A DNA stretch of 64,000 nt from Clostridium ganghwense (GTDB taxonomy: Bacteria; Bacillota; Clostridia; Clostridiales; Clostridiaceae), in NCBI RefSeq assembly GCF_026735165.1, contig NZ_JAPQES010000002.1, positions 1 to 64,000 on the forward strand, given 5' to 3'. Shown in pieces: positions 7,506 to 15,790 of this stretch. The number at the start of each line of letters is the position of its first letter. Position 1 is the first letter of the stretch. The notes beneath the pieces are model-generated. The model was given only the letters and a program-made list of their open reading frames with translations. It was not told where the DNA came from and searched no databases. Made by a program: the position numbers and the translations under genes.

Positions 7506-9635
7506 CTAGTTTGCATTTTTATACTTGCACAACACAGCCTTAATAGCATTGTAGTCTACATCATCTGGTAGAAGTTCCTTAATAGGTTTCAATCTCTCAC
7601 AACCTACTTCTTTAATTTTTTCTAGTATAAGTTCTTCATATTTTTTAGGAATGAAAATGTTCCAATCTATTTCAAGCCCTTCCAATCCACATCTCATTAT
7701 GTGCTCTTTAACTGTATCTCTTTTAATTCCTCTATGCTGTACTATTTCTTCTAAGGATTTACCTTCCTTCAACATATTATATGTGCTTACATGGCTTGGA
7801 ATCTTTTTTTCTTTATCTACAGCTGCTTCTTCAACAACTTTATCTTCAATATTTCTTACTTTGTGTTCATTATTATAGTGAATTAATACCTGTAAAAATT
7901 CTTCACCATATTTTTCAAATTTCTTTTCTCCTACCCCTTTAATATTTAACATTTCTTCTCTATTTAAAGGTACTATCTCACTCATTTCTTTAAGAGAGCT
8001 ATCTGCAAATACAATATATGGAGGAACAGCTTCTCTTTGAGCAATTATTTTTCTTACTTCTCGAAGCTTATCGAATAATGAGTTATCAACCTTAACCTTT
8101 TCTTTTCTCTTATATACTTTTTGCATAACTTTTTGTTTGTTTTTCAGTACTTCAACTGCTTTATTTCTTAACTTTACCACTGCAAACTCTTCTTCTGTAA
8201 GAGTTAAGTATTCTTCTGCAATTAAAGTATTTATCAAATCTTTTATTCCTTTTATAGTATAATTTTTCATTATTCCATAGGTTGATAATTTATCAAACTC
8301 TAAATTCAATACCTTTTGATTTTTAGAACCTCTCAATACCTCAGCTGCCATAGTAACTCCATATTTTTCTTTCATTCTATATATACAAGAAAATATCTTT
8401 TGAGCATCTATAGTTATATCTACAATTTCACCATCATTTTTACAGCTCCCACAATTATCACATTTATCTTGAACATTTCGTTCTCCAAAATACTCTAAAA
8501 TATATTTTCTCAAGCACCTAGTAGTATGACAGTAATCTACCATAGCCTGGAGTTTTCTATATTCATTTATTTTTCTCTCTTCTGTAAAAACAGTTTGTTC
8601 TATAAAAAACTTTTGAAGCATAGTATCCCGTGGTCCAAATAACAATATACATTCTCCACTTTCACCATCTCTACCAGCTCTTCCTGCTTCTTGATAGTAA
8701 GCTTCAATATTTTTGGGCATATTATAATGTATAACAAATCTAACATTAGATTTATCTATACCCATACCAAATGCATTTGTTGCTACCATTATTTTTATAT
8801 CATCATATAAGAATTGTTCCTGACTTTCCTGTCTTTCATTATCACTCATCCCTGCATGATATCTACCTACAGAATATCCTTTTTTCTGAAGTCTAATATA
8901 AACATTGTCTACTTCTTTTCTTGTTGCTGCATAAATTATTCCTGATTTATCCTTATTATCCTCTAAATATTTTAAAATAAAATCATTTTTATTTTCATTT
9001 TTTATTACAGAAAAAGAAAGATTTTGTCTATCAAATCCCGTTATAAAAGTATTTGGTTCTTTTAAACCTAATATTTTTACAACATCCTCCTTAACTTCAA
9101 CTGTTGCTGTTGCTGTAAAGGCTGATACTACTGGTCTTGGATGAAATCTTTCTAGAAAAGGAGCTATTGCTCTATAACTTAGTCTAAAATCATGCCCCCA
9201 TTGTGAAGCACAATGAGCTTCATCTATAGCAATTTGTGAAACATTTAAGGTTTGTAAAAGCCTATAAAAGGATTCTACATCTAACCTTTCTGGAGCAACA
9301 TATAAAAGCTTTAGTTCTCCCTGAGCAGCTCTATATATTGTATCTTTTACTTCATTTATACTTTGCGTACTATTAATAACCCCTGCTGATATTCCAAGGC
9401 TATTTAGAGAATCTACCTGATCCTTCATGAGTGAAATAAGTGGAGATATTACTAAGGTAAGTCCTTCTAACATCACAGCTGGTATCTGATAGCAAAGAGA
9501 CTTTCCACCACCTGTAGGCATTATAGCAAAAGTATCTTTTCCTTCTAATATACTATCAATAATTTCTTTTTGCCCTTTTCTAAATTCTGTATATCCATAA
9601 TATTTTTTTAGTATTTCTCGTGCATTTTCCTGCAT
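7506..9635 (-). CDS. recQ: ATP-dependent DNA helicase RecQ
   Basis: 709 aa. Superfamily 2 helicase motifs appear in order: TGGGKS Walker A (41-46), IDEAHCASQWGHDFR (DEAH), SAFTATAT, and motif VI QEAGRAGRDG. The RecQ zinc region CDNCGSC follows, then an HRDC domain around residues 520-595 (VPPYIVFADSSL, LNIKGVGEKKFEKYG). A C-terminal helix-turn-helix-like region ends the protein. It unwinds recombination and replication intermediates 3' to 5'. The ATG is preceded by TAGGAGG. The architecture matches Bacillus/Clostridium RecQ with the extra C-terminal domain. Confidence 0.96.
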   Translation of the reverse strand: MQENAREILKKYYGYTEFRKGQKEIIDSILEGKDTFAIMPTGGGKSLCYQIPAVMLEGLTLVISPLISLMKDQVDSLNSLGISAGVINSTQSINEVKDTIYRAAQGELKLLYVAPERLDVESFYRLLQTLNVSQIAIDEAHCASQWGHDFRLSYRAIAPFLERFHPRPVVSAFTATATVEVKEDVVKILGLKEPNTFITGFDRQNLSFSVIKNENKNDFILKYLEDNKDKSGIIYAATRKEVDNVYIRLQKKGYSVGRYHAGMSDNERQESQEQFLYDDIKIMVATNAFGMGIDKSNVRFVIHYNMPKNIEAYYQEAGRAGRDGESGECILLFGPRDTMLQKFFIEQTVFTEERKINEYRKLQAMVDYCHTTRCLRKYILEYFGERNVQDKCDNCGSCKNDGEIVDITIDAQKIFSCIYRMKEKYGVTMAAEVLRGSKNQKVLNLEFDKLSTYGIMKNYTIKGIKDLINTLIAEEYLTLTEEEFAVVKLRNKAVEVLKNKQKVMQKVYKRKEKVKVDNSLFDKLREVRKIIAQREAVPPYIVFADSSLKEMSEIVPLNREEMLNIKGVGEKKFEKYGEEFLQVLIHYNNEHKVRNIEDKVVEEAAVDKEKKIPSHVSTYNMLKEGKSLEEIVQHRGIKRDTVKEHIMRCGLEGLEIDWNIFIPKKYEELILEKIKEVGCERLKPIKELLPDDVDYNAIKAVLCKYKNAN

Positions 9636-9826
9636 TTTTTCCTCCTAACAAATTAAAACACTTTGATATATTTAATTATATACACTATTTTCAAAATTAA
9701 ACTATTTGTCGTACTTAAGATTGCAAATAGATTTTACAAAAGATTCTAGTTACTCCATAAACCTTTGATAACAAATTTATAAACTCATATAATCACTTTT
9801 TTATTATAAAACAGGTGAACATAAAA

Positions 9827-9862
9827 ATAAATGCTTCTCTTTAAATAAGCAGAAGCATTTAT
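9827..9862 (-). terminator. Terminator of the 67-aa orphan gene
   Basis: ATAAATGCTTCT pairs with AGAAGCATTTAT around a 12-nt loop, followed on the minus strand by TTTTTATG. It starts 14 bp after the stop of the small gene at 9876. Confidence 0.8.
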
Positions 9863-9875
9863 CTTATAATAATCC

Positions 9876-10079
9876 CTATATAAATAATATTTCTAAAGAT
9901 TTTAACTCATCAATTTTAACTTCTTTATCTAATATTTTAATAGTTTTTCCACTAACTTTTTTTGAACTCATTAAAAACTTAATTAACTTTAAATAATTAA
10001 TACTTGATATGACATTTTTAGTATCATTTTCATTCAATACTTCTTTTTTACCATTTTTGTAATTAAGTCCCAATCTCAT
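9876..10079 (-). CDS. Small hypothetical protein, 67 aa
   Basis: Not recognised. It is supported as a gene by an ATG with GGAGG 7 nt upstream and by its own rho-independent terminator at 9827-9862. The protein is charged and Lys-rich (NGKKEVLNENDTKNVISSI, SSKKVSGKTIKILDKEVKIDEL). It has no membrane segment or signal peptide and ends in a hydrophobic tail (LEILFI). It appears monocistronic and diverges from the 2H phosphoesterase gene. No function is proposed. Confidence 0.7.
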   Translation of the reverse strand: MRLGLNYKNGKKEVLNENDTKNVISSINYLKLIKFLMSSKKVSGKTIKILDKEVKIDELKSLEILFI

Positions 10080-10207
10080 TCTTATACCTCCATAATATTG
10101 TTACATATAAATTATATTCACTATCTATACCAAAATATGTTATAAATCTATATAATATAAATACATACTTTATTTATGCTATAATGAAAAATAAAAAGGG
10201 GTGTAAA

Positions 10208-10765
10208 ATGGTATATTATCTTGTAGGATTGTTAGATAAAACTTCATATAAATATATTGAAAAAATTCAAAAAGATCTATCTGATAAATTTAATCTTTAT
10301 ACTGAGTTACCTGTACTACATGTAACTTTAGAAGTTATTAACGAACCTGATATTGAAAAACTTACATTTTGGTTAGATAACTTACTTAAAAAGTATTCTA
10401 AATTTACCATTAATATAAACGGAGTTATTTGTTTTGATCCTCCTTTTAAATCTGTAAATTTAAAGGTTGAAAAAGATATACACATAATGAATCTTATCGA
10501 AAATATAAACTCTGTTTTAAAAGCTGAAGGATTTAAGGTTAGGGAAAACATTGATGATTGGGATTTGCATATATCCCTTGCAAATTCTTATTTTTCTAAA
10601 CGTGATTGGTCTGCAGAAGAATTTCAAGCTGCTTGCCTTTTGACTAAAAAAAAATACTTCAAAAAACAATCTAAAATAACTGAAATTCAGCTGTGGAAAC
10701 CAATAAATGATAAAAATTCTATGGTTGTAAAAAGTTTTACTCTTAAGAATTCCACTGAAAAATAG
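10208..10765 (+). CDS. 2'-5' RNA ligase / 2H phosphoesterase family protein
   Basis: 185 aa from the ATG at 10208, which follows AAAGGGGTG. An in-frame ATG at 10184 lacks such a site. Two HxT/S motifs mark the 2H superfamily: HVT near residue 39 (LPVLHVTLEV) and HIS in the second half (DDWDLHISLANS). Members hydrolyse or join 2'-5' or cyclic phosphodiester bonds in RNA or nucleotides. The physiological substrate of the bacterial proteins is mostly unknown. It is one of the few plus-strand genes here and stands alone, ending at the shared hairpin at 10810-10855. Confidence 0.8.
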   Translation: MVYYLVGLLDKTSYKYIEKIQKDLSDKFNLYTELPVLHVTLEVINEPDIEKLTFWLDNLLKKYSKFTININGVICFDPPFKSVNLKVEKDIHIMNLIENINSVLKAEGFKVRENIDDWDLHISLANSYFSKRDWSAEEFQAACLLTKKKYFKKQSKITEIQLWKPINDKNSMVVKSFTLKNSTEK

Positions 10766-10809
10766 GTAAAATCTTTTACTAATTTAATTATAAGAATATT
10801 TACTTCTAC

Positions 10810-10855
10810 AGATAAAGAGATAGAAAGACTAAATTAACTTTCTATCTCTTTATCT
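10810..10855. terminator. Bidirectional terminator between convergent genes
   Basis: An 18-bp perfect stem (10810-10827 with 10838-10855) around a 10-nt loop lies between the 2H phosphoesterase gene (plus) and the dacA-like gene (minus), with AT-rich tails on both sides. Confidence 0.8.
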
Positions 10856-10871
10856 ATGATAAAATATATTC

Positions 10872-11990
10872 TTATTTTTCTTTAGATTTCAAAATTTTTT
10901 CTAATATATTTTTAAATTTAGAAGAAGCATTCATCTGTACATCCTTTTCACATTTTAATCCCTTACTAAAAATCATTTCTCCATTTTTGTAAATCGAAAC
11001 TTTTGCAAGGTTATCATTTTTCTTCAAATCATGTTTAATATTCTTAGGTTTAATAATCTTAGTTTCATAGCTTTCTCCCTTTTTAAAAGGTATTATTATA
11101 TCTTGGTCACAGACTAAATTCACTTCTTTATCTTCATCATATTTGTACTTTTCAACAATTTGTCCCTTCTTTATTACTTTTTTAAATTCATAATTATCTT
11201 TTACATAATCGTAAATCTTTTTAGTTTCATTCCACCTCTTATTACAGTTTAGCACTACTATAATTACATCATCTTCTCCCATATTAATGGAAGTTACAAG
11301 GCATTTTCCAGCATTACCTGTATATCCTGTTTTAACACCATTAGCAGCAGGAATTTGATACAATATTTTGTTTATATTATGGTAGCTTCTACTAAATCCA
11401 TATTCCTTTGCATCAACATCCTTAACACTAACAATTTTATTAAATAATTTATTTTCTTTTGCTTTTGCAGTTATTAAGGCTAAATCATAAGCTGTTGAAT
11501 AATGATATTGACTATCTAACCCATGAGGTGACTCAAAATGAGTATTTATTGCTCCTATTTCTTCAGCATATTCATTCATAAGCTTTAAAAACTCATCAAC
11601 ACTTTCACACATACCTTCCGCTATTGCTATAGCAGCATCGTTTCCAGATCTCAACATAAGTCCATATAATAACTCTCTTAATGTTATTATCTCTCCTTTT
11701 TTATACTTTACTTGTGAACCATGAATATTAGCTGCCTTACTTGATATTTCAATTTTTTTGTCTAAATTACCATATTTTAAAGCTACTAATGTAGTCATAA
11801 TTTTAGTAGTACTAGCAATAGGTATTAACATATCTGAATTTTTTTCATATAAAACACATCTTGATTTACTATCAATTGCAATTGAACTTCTAGCATCAAT
11901 ATACATAGGTTTTGCCATAACTGGACTAGTAAATATATTCATAAAAATCATTATACTTACTAATAATGCTGTAGTATGTTTATTTTCCAT
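10872..11990 (-). CDS. D-alanyl-D-alanine carboxypeptidase (penicillin-binding protein, S11)
   Basis: 372 aa from the ATG at 11990. A GTG at 12008 would add six residues, and the ribosome binding signal (GAGGTG) does not settle the choice. A signal peptide (ALLVSIMIFMNIFTSPVMA) precedes the mature chain. Active-site motifs are complete: STTK (SxxK), SGND (SxN) and KTGYTGNAG (KTG). It trims the terminal D-Ala of peptidoglycan side chains outside the membrane. A second paralogue lies at 15791-16966. It diverges from the DUF2953-gerW pair, so a sporulation role is possible. Confidence 0.88.
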   Translation of the reverse strand: MENKHTTALLVSIMIFMNIFTSPVMAKPMYIDARSSIAIDSKSRCVLYEKNSDMLIPIASTTKIMTTLVALKYGNLDKKIEISSKAANIHGSQVKYKKGEIITLRELLYGLMLRSGNDAAIAIAEGMCESVDEFLKLMNEYAEEIGAINTHFESPHGLDSQYHYSTAYDLALITAKAKENKLFNKIVSVKDVDAKEYGFSRSYHNINKILYQIPAANGVKTGYTGNAGKCLVTSINMGEDDVIIVVLNCNKRWNETKKIYDYVKDNYEFKKVIKKGQIVEKYKYDEDKEVNLVCDQDIIIPFKKGESYETKIIKPKNIKHDLKKNDNLAKVSIYKNGEMIFSKGLKCEKDVQMNASSKFKNILEKILKSKEK

Positions 11991-12176
11991 ATTTAAAGCT
12001 TCACCCACCTCTCTTTTTTATTCTTTTCAAAATTTAAATAAATACTCGTGAAATGTTTTCCCATTACCTTTAAAATATAAACCTAAGGATAATCTTTTAA
12101 TATTTTCACACTTTTGTTATATTTCTTAATCAATGTGTAAATAATAATAGATATTATAAATTATGGAGGATTTTAT

Positions 12177-12707
12177 GTGATTTGGATTATACTAACTTTA
12201 CTATTTTTCTTTTTTCCTATACCTATAATAATTAATTTAAAATATATTGAAAATAATTTATCTGTATATATATTCGGAATAAAATTATATCCACGTGAAA
12301 AATCTAGTAAAAAATCAAAAAAAAAGATTAAAAGAAAAAAAACAAAGAAAATTTTTTTAAAAACATATAAAGAACTCTGGCATAAGATAACTAATAGTTC
12401 TGTGAAGCCTTCCCTTTATTTTAAATTTAATATGATATATGGATTAGATGATGCCGCTAAAACAGCAATTTCTTATGGAATTCTTTCGTCAATATCATTC
12501 TTTTTATATAACTTATTATGTTCTTTTTTTCATGTACGTGAATTGAAAATTAATCCACAGACAAATTTTGAAAAATCTATGTTAGAACTTAAAATACAAA
12601 GTATAATTATAATCAATCTTGTTAAAATTATCTATATAAGTTTATTAGTTTTTTTAACGCTAAAAGGTAACTCAAAAAAATCTCTAAATTCAAAGGAGGC
12701 AATGTAA
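12177..12707 (+). CDS. DUF2953-family protein (YtfI-like)
   Basis: 176 aa from a GTG at 12177 with GGAGG 7 nt upstream; the nearby ATG at 12175 runs straight into a stop. An N-terminal membrane segment (IWIILTLLFFFFPIPIIINL) is followed by a very basic stretch (KSSKKSKKKIKRKKTKK) and a C-terminal hydrophobic segment near residues 145-165. In Bacillus the DUF2953 gene ytfI sits directly upstream of ytfJ (gerW), and the same pair order occurs here. Function is unknown; the pairing suggests sporulation or germination. Confidence 0.75.
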   Translation: MIWIILTLLFFFFPIPIIINLKYIENNLSVYIFGIKLYPREKSSKKSKKKIKRKKTKKIFLKTYKELWHKITNSSVKPSLYFKFNMIYGLDDAAKTAISYGILSSISFFLYNLLCSFFHVRELKINPQTNFEKSMLELKIQSIIIINLVKIIYISLLVFLTLKGNSKKSLNSKEAM

Positions 12708-13127
12708 TTGGAAACACATCCTATAGAAGGTTTAATGAAAAGTACCTTAGAAAATTTAAAAGATATGATAGATGTAAATACTATAGTAGGTGACCCTATT
12801 GAAACAGTAGATGGAACATTAATAATACCTATCTCCTCATTATCTTTAGGCTTTGCTTCAGGTGGAAGTGAATTTGAGCAAAAGGCTCAAAATAACAGTA
12901 ATACTAAATATCCTTTTGGTGGCGGTGCAGGTTCTGGAATTACAGTTAAACCTGTAGCATTTTTAGTTATAAAAGAAGATTGTATAAGACTTCTTCCTGT
13001 TGATCAAAAAAATACATATGATAGAATTGTAGATGGAGTACCTCAAATTATAGATATATTAAAAAACTCATTTTCTCAAAAATCTTCTGATAAAAATAAA
13101 GATGATATAACAGTAGAGGAAGAATAA
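12708..13127 (+). CDS. gerW: Spore protein GerW (YtfJ)
   Basis: 139 aa from a TTG at 12708 with AAAGGAGG upstream, immediately after the DUF2953 gene. The family signature is clear: HPIEGLMKSTLENLKDMIDVNTIVGDPI at the start, then SLGFASGGSEF, a Gly-rich GGGAGSGITVKPVAFLVI, and VPQIIDIL near the end. In Bacillus this spore-core protein is needed for normal germination. The last codons (ITVEEE) lie inside a 49-bp palindrome shared with the end of scpB. Confidence 0.9.
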   Translation: METHPIEGLMKSTLENLKDMIDVNTIVGDPIETVDGTLIIPISSLSLGFASGGSEFEQKAQNNSNTKYPFGGGAGSGITVKPVAFLVIKEDCIRLLPVDQKNTYDRIVDGVPQIIDILKNSFSQKSSDKNKDDITVEEE

Positions 13128-13153
13128 AATTTATTCTTCCTCTACTGTTATAT
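13105..13153. terminator. 49-bp palindrome covering both gene ends (gerW/scpB)
   Basis: The 24-nt arms (13105-13128 and 13130-13153) are perfectly complementary around a single central base. Both stop codons fall inside it, 13125-13127 for gerW and 13131-13133 for scpB. It should act as a bidirectional terminator, with T-rich continuation on both strands. Confidence 0.85.
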
Positions 13154-13727
13154 TTTCTTCATAATTCTCTTCTATGAAATTTTCCATTAAAGGCATCTGT
13201 TCTAAGTCTTGTAATCCAAAGTGCTTTAAAAACTCATCGGTTGTTACATACATAATTGGTCTACCAGGAACCTTTTTTCTTCCTGCTTCTTTAATTAAAT
13301 TTTTCTCAACTAAAGTTTGAATGGCCTTATCACTTTTAACCCCTCTTATTTCATCAATTTCTATTCTAGTTATTGGCTGCTTATATACTATAACAGCTAA
13401 AGATTCTAAAGCAGCTCTAGATAATCCCTGTCTTACATTTGTTTTAAGTAACTTTTGCACATAATCACTATTTTCTGACTTTGTAACAAACATGTATTCA
13501 TTATTCATACTGATTAATATTATACCTCTATCCTCTAACTCATACCTTTCTCTTAATTCTTCAAGTAAGTCTCTAGTATATTTTTCACTACAATCAATTA
13601 TTGAAGAAATTTCTTTAAGACTTAGTGAATCTCCACTAACAAATAAAAGGGATTCTATTATTGAAAAGTGTCTATTTTTTGTGGATACTTCTCTTATTTC
13701 GATTTGATTTATATTTTTATCTGTCAT
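13131..13727 (-). CDS. scpB: Segregation and condensation protein B
   Basis: 198 aa. Winged-helix kleisin partner with the family motifs HFSIIESLLFVSGDSLSLKEI, SRAALESLAVIVYKQPITRIEI and IRGVKSDKAIQTLVEKNLI, then GRKKVPGRPIMYVTTDEFLKHFGL. It binds ScpA and Smc in the chromosome-condensing complex. The ATG follows GAGGAG and overlaps scpA by 11 bp. The C-terminal ITVEEE is encoded by the palindrome shared with gerW. Confidence 0.96.
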   Translation of the reverse strand: MTDKNINQIEIREVSTKNRHFSIIESLLFVSGDSLSLKEISSIIDCSEKYTRDLLEELRERYELEDRGIILISMNNEYMFVTKSENSDYVQKLLKTNVRQGLSRAALESLAVIVYKQPITRIEIDEIRGVKSDKAIQTLVEKNLIKEAGRKKVPGRPIMYVTTDEFLKHFGLQDLEQMPLMENFIEENYEENITVEEE

Positions 13728-14469
13728 TACTGCTTATCTCCTCTATATATATTTCTTTAAAGTTTCCCTCTTGAATTGCTGATACCATTCTTAACTTTAT
13801 TAATTCAAGCAATGCTAGAAAAGTAACAACTCTTTCAATTTTACTTGAACACTTATTCATGAGGTTAGAAAAATATATTTTTTGATTATTTATTATTTCA
13901 TTACTTATTTCAACCATCTTATCCTCAATCTTAAATTTATCTAGAGGAATTTCTCTTTCCATCACACTATCGGTATTCATTTTATTATGATAATTAGTTA
14001 TTAATTCATTATATATATTAAATAGATGCAAAATCGTTATATCTTTTAATATATCTTTATTATCCCTGTTATCCTTTTTTTCTTCTATTATTTCGGGTTT
14101 CTTTTGAAAAACAACTCCCACTTTTTTTTCTCTATCTGCTAAGAAATTTGCAACCAATTTAAACTTCTTATATTCTAAAAGCTTACTTACCAACTCTTGT
14201 CTTGGATCTTCCTCTTCTTCACTCTCTTCATCTTTTTTAGTTTTTGGCAAAAGCATTTTTGATTTTATTTCTAATAAAGTAGCAGCTGTAACTATAAACT
14301 CAGAAGTACTATCCAAATCCATTTCTTTCATCCCATCTAAATATTTTAAATATTGATTAGTAATATCATATATTTTAATATCATATATATCCATTTCATT
14401 TTTTTTAATTAAATGTAAAAGTAAATCAAAAGGCCCTTCAAAGTTTTCAATTTTTATGTTCAACGCCAT
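13717..14469 (-). CDS. scpA: Segregation and condensation protein A (kleisin)
   Basis: 250 aa. The kleisin N-terminus is IKIENFEGPFDLLLHLIKKNEMDIYDI, followed by the linker with EFIVTAATLLEIKSKMLLP and an acidic stretch (DEESEEEEDPRQEL). The C-terminal winged-helix region has VTFLALLELIKLRMV. It bridges the Smc ATPase heads. It overlaps the upstream nucleotidyltransferase gene by 23 bp and the downstream scpB by 11 bp, so the three are one transcript. Confidence 0.96.
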   Translation of the reverse strand: MALNIKIENFEGPFDLLLHLIKKNEMDIYDIKIYDITNQYLKYLDGMKEMDLDSTSEFIVTAATLLEIKSKMLLPKTKKDEESEEEEDPRQELVSKLLEYKKFKLVANFLADREKKVGVVFQKKPEIIEEKKDNRDNKDILKDITILHLFNIYNELITNYHNKMNTDSVMEREIPLDKFKIEDKMVEISNEIINNQKIYFSNLMNKCSSKIERVVTFLALLELIKLRMVSAIQEGNFKEIYIEEISSNDR

Positions 14470-15649
14470 TTAAAATCTCTCCCAAATTTCTTTTTAATAA
14501 GTTTTCTTCATTAGCTATCATAGTATTCATCTTAATTTTTAATAAATATTTAAGTATATTTCCTATTTTCTTTCCTTCATTTATTCCTAATTCTTTAATT
14601 TCATTACCTCTTATCTTTAATTTTATATTTTTTAAATTATTTAAATAGTTATATATTTTATATTTATTCTTATAATCAAAACTATATAAAATTAGTTCAT
14701 ATTCATTTAAATTTTTAAGCACATCATATATTATAAAATTATCAATAGTTTTGCAAGTAAAATGTGAAACTTTTTCTATTTCAATATTATATTTGACTAA
14801 AGCCTCTTTCAATTTTCTATTTAAAACTGAATTGTCTGTAAATATATTTCTATCTTCTCTATCTCTTAAACTTAAAAATAAATTTATTATTCTGTGATTT
14901 ATATCAGAGTAGTTGCATAAGTCATTTTGTTTTCCTAGTAATTCTTTGTTAATATTAAAAATCCCTAACTTTTTGCAAAGTAAAATATTACGTATCCATT
15001 TTTCTTCTTCACACAGTAAAATAATTTCTCTCATTATCCTATCATTACTTATAAATTTTAATACACCATTTTGTAAATTATCCTTTATCTCATCAATATC
15101 TTCTAAACCAAAATTATATCTTACACTATATTTCACAGCTCTAAATATTCTAGTTGGATCTTCAGTATAGCTATTATCATGTACTTTAGCAATTTTCTTC
15201 AGTTCCAAGTCATTTGTTCCATTATGCCTATCAATTATTTCATTACCAATAATATTATAAGCAATAGAATTAATAGTAAAATCTCTTCTATATAAATCAT
15301 CTTCTATGCTAGATGGAATAACTTCTGGCAATACCCCTGGATAACTATAACTTTCTTTTCTACACCTTATTAAGTCTATCTCTATTCCATTATTGAAGAT
15401 AATTGTGCTTGTTTCAAATTTTTTATAATATTTAAAGCTTTTCACTTCCTTCAGTTGATTTATTATGCACATAGGATTACAGGTTATACATATATCTATA
15501 TCTTTAATCTCTTTATCTAGTAAAATATCTCTTACTGCACCTCCTACTATATAACCTCTAACTCCCAACTCATTTAATTTATTTTTCATTAAATTTATTA
15601 CATGTATTTCTTCTTTACTTAATTTATTTATTATATTATTTTTTCTCAT
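14447..15649 (-). CDS. tRNA CCA-adding / poly(A) polymerase-family nucleotidyltransferase
   Basis: 400 aa from the ATG at 15649; a GTG at 15664 would add five residues and neither has a good ribosome binding site. The class II nucleotidyltransferase head is clear: RGYIVGGAVRDILL, the metal-binding DxD in KDIDICITCN, and IEDDLYRRDFTINSIAYN with RxDxR-type spacing. ED PTRIFRAVKYSVRY follows. The C-terminal half is divergent. Members add CCA to tRNA 3' ends or A tails to RNA, and sequence inspection does not separate the two. It overlaps scpA. Confidence 0.85.
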   Translation of the reverse strand: MRKNNIINKLSKEEIHVINLMKNKLNELGVRGYIVGGAVRDILLDKEIKDIDICITCNPMCIINQLKEVKSFKYYKKFETSTIIFNNGIEIDLIRCRKESYSYPGVLPEVIPSSIEDDLYRRDFTINSIAYNIIGNEIIDRHNGTNDLELKKIAKVHDNSYTEDPTRIFRAVKYSVRYNFGLEDIDEIKDNLQNGVLKFISNDRIMREIILLCEEEKWIRNILLCKKLGIFNINKELLGKQNDLCNYSDINHRIINLFLSLRDREDRNIFTDNSVLNRKLKEALVKYNIEIEKVSHFTCKTIDNFIIYDVLKNLNEYELILYSFDYKNKYKIYNYLNNLKNIKLKIRGNEIKELGINEGKKIGNILKYLLKIKMNTMIANEENLLKRNLGEILNGVEHKN

Positions 15650-15695
15650 ATGTAAATTATACACTCTAAAATGTTCATATAAAAGTTGAACTATA

Positions 15696-15730
15696 CAAAA
15701 AAAACTTATGCAACCGCATAAGTTTTTTTG
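15696..15730. terminator. Terminator between dacF and the nucleotidyltransferase gene
   Basis: AAAAAAAACTTATGC pairs with GCATAAGTTTTTTT around a 4-nt loop, with T-runs on both strands. It ends the dacF-like transcript (stop at 15791, minus strand). Confidence 0.8.
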
Positions 15731-15790
15731 TAATTAATCTTAAAATATTTATTTTACATATTCATATGTTGTACTTTCATTGGTAGGATT

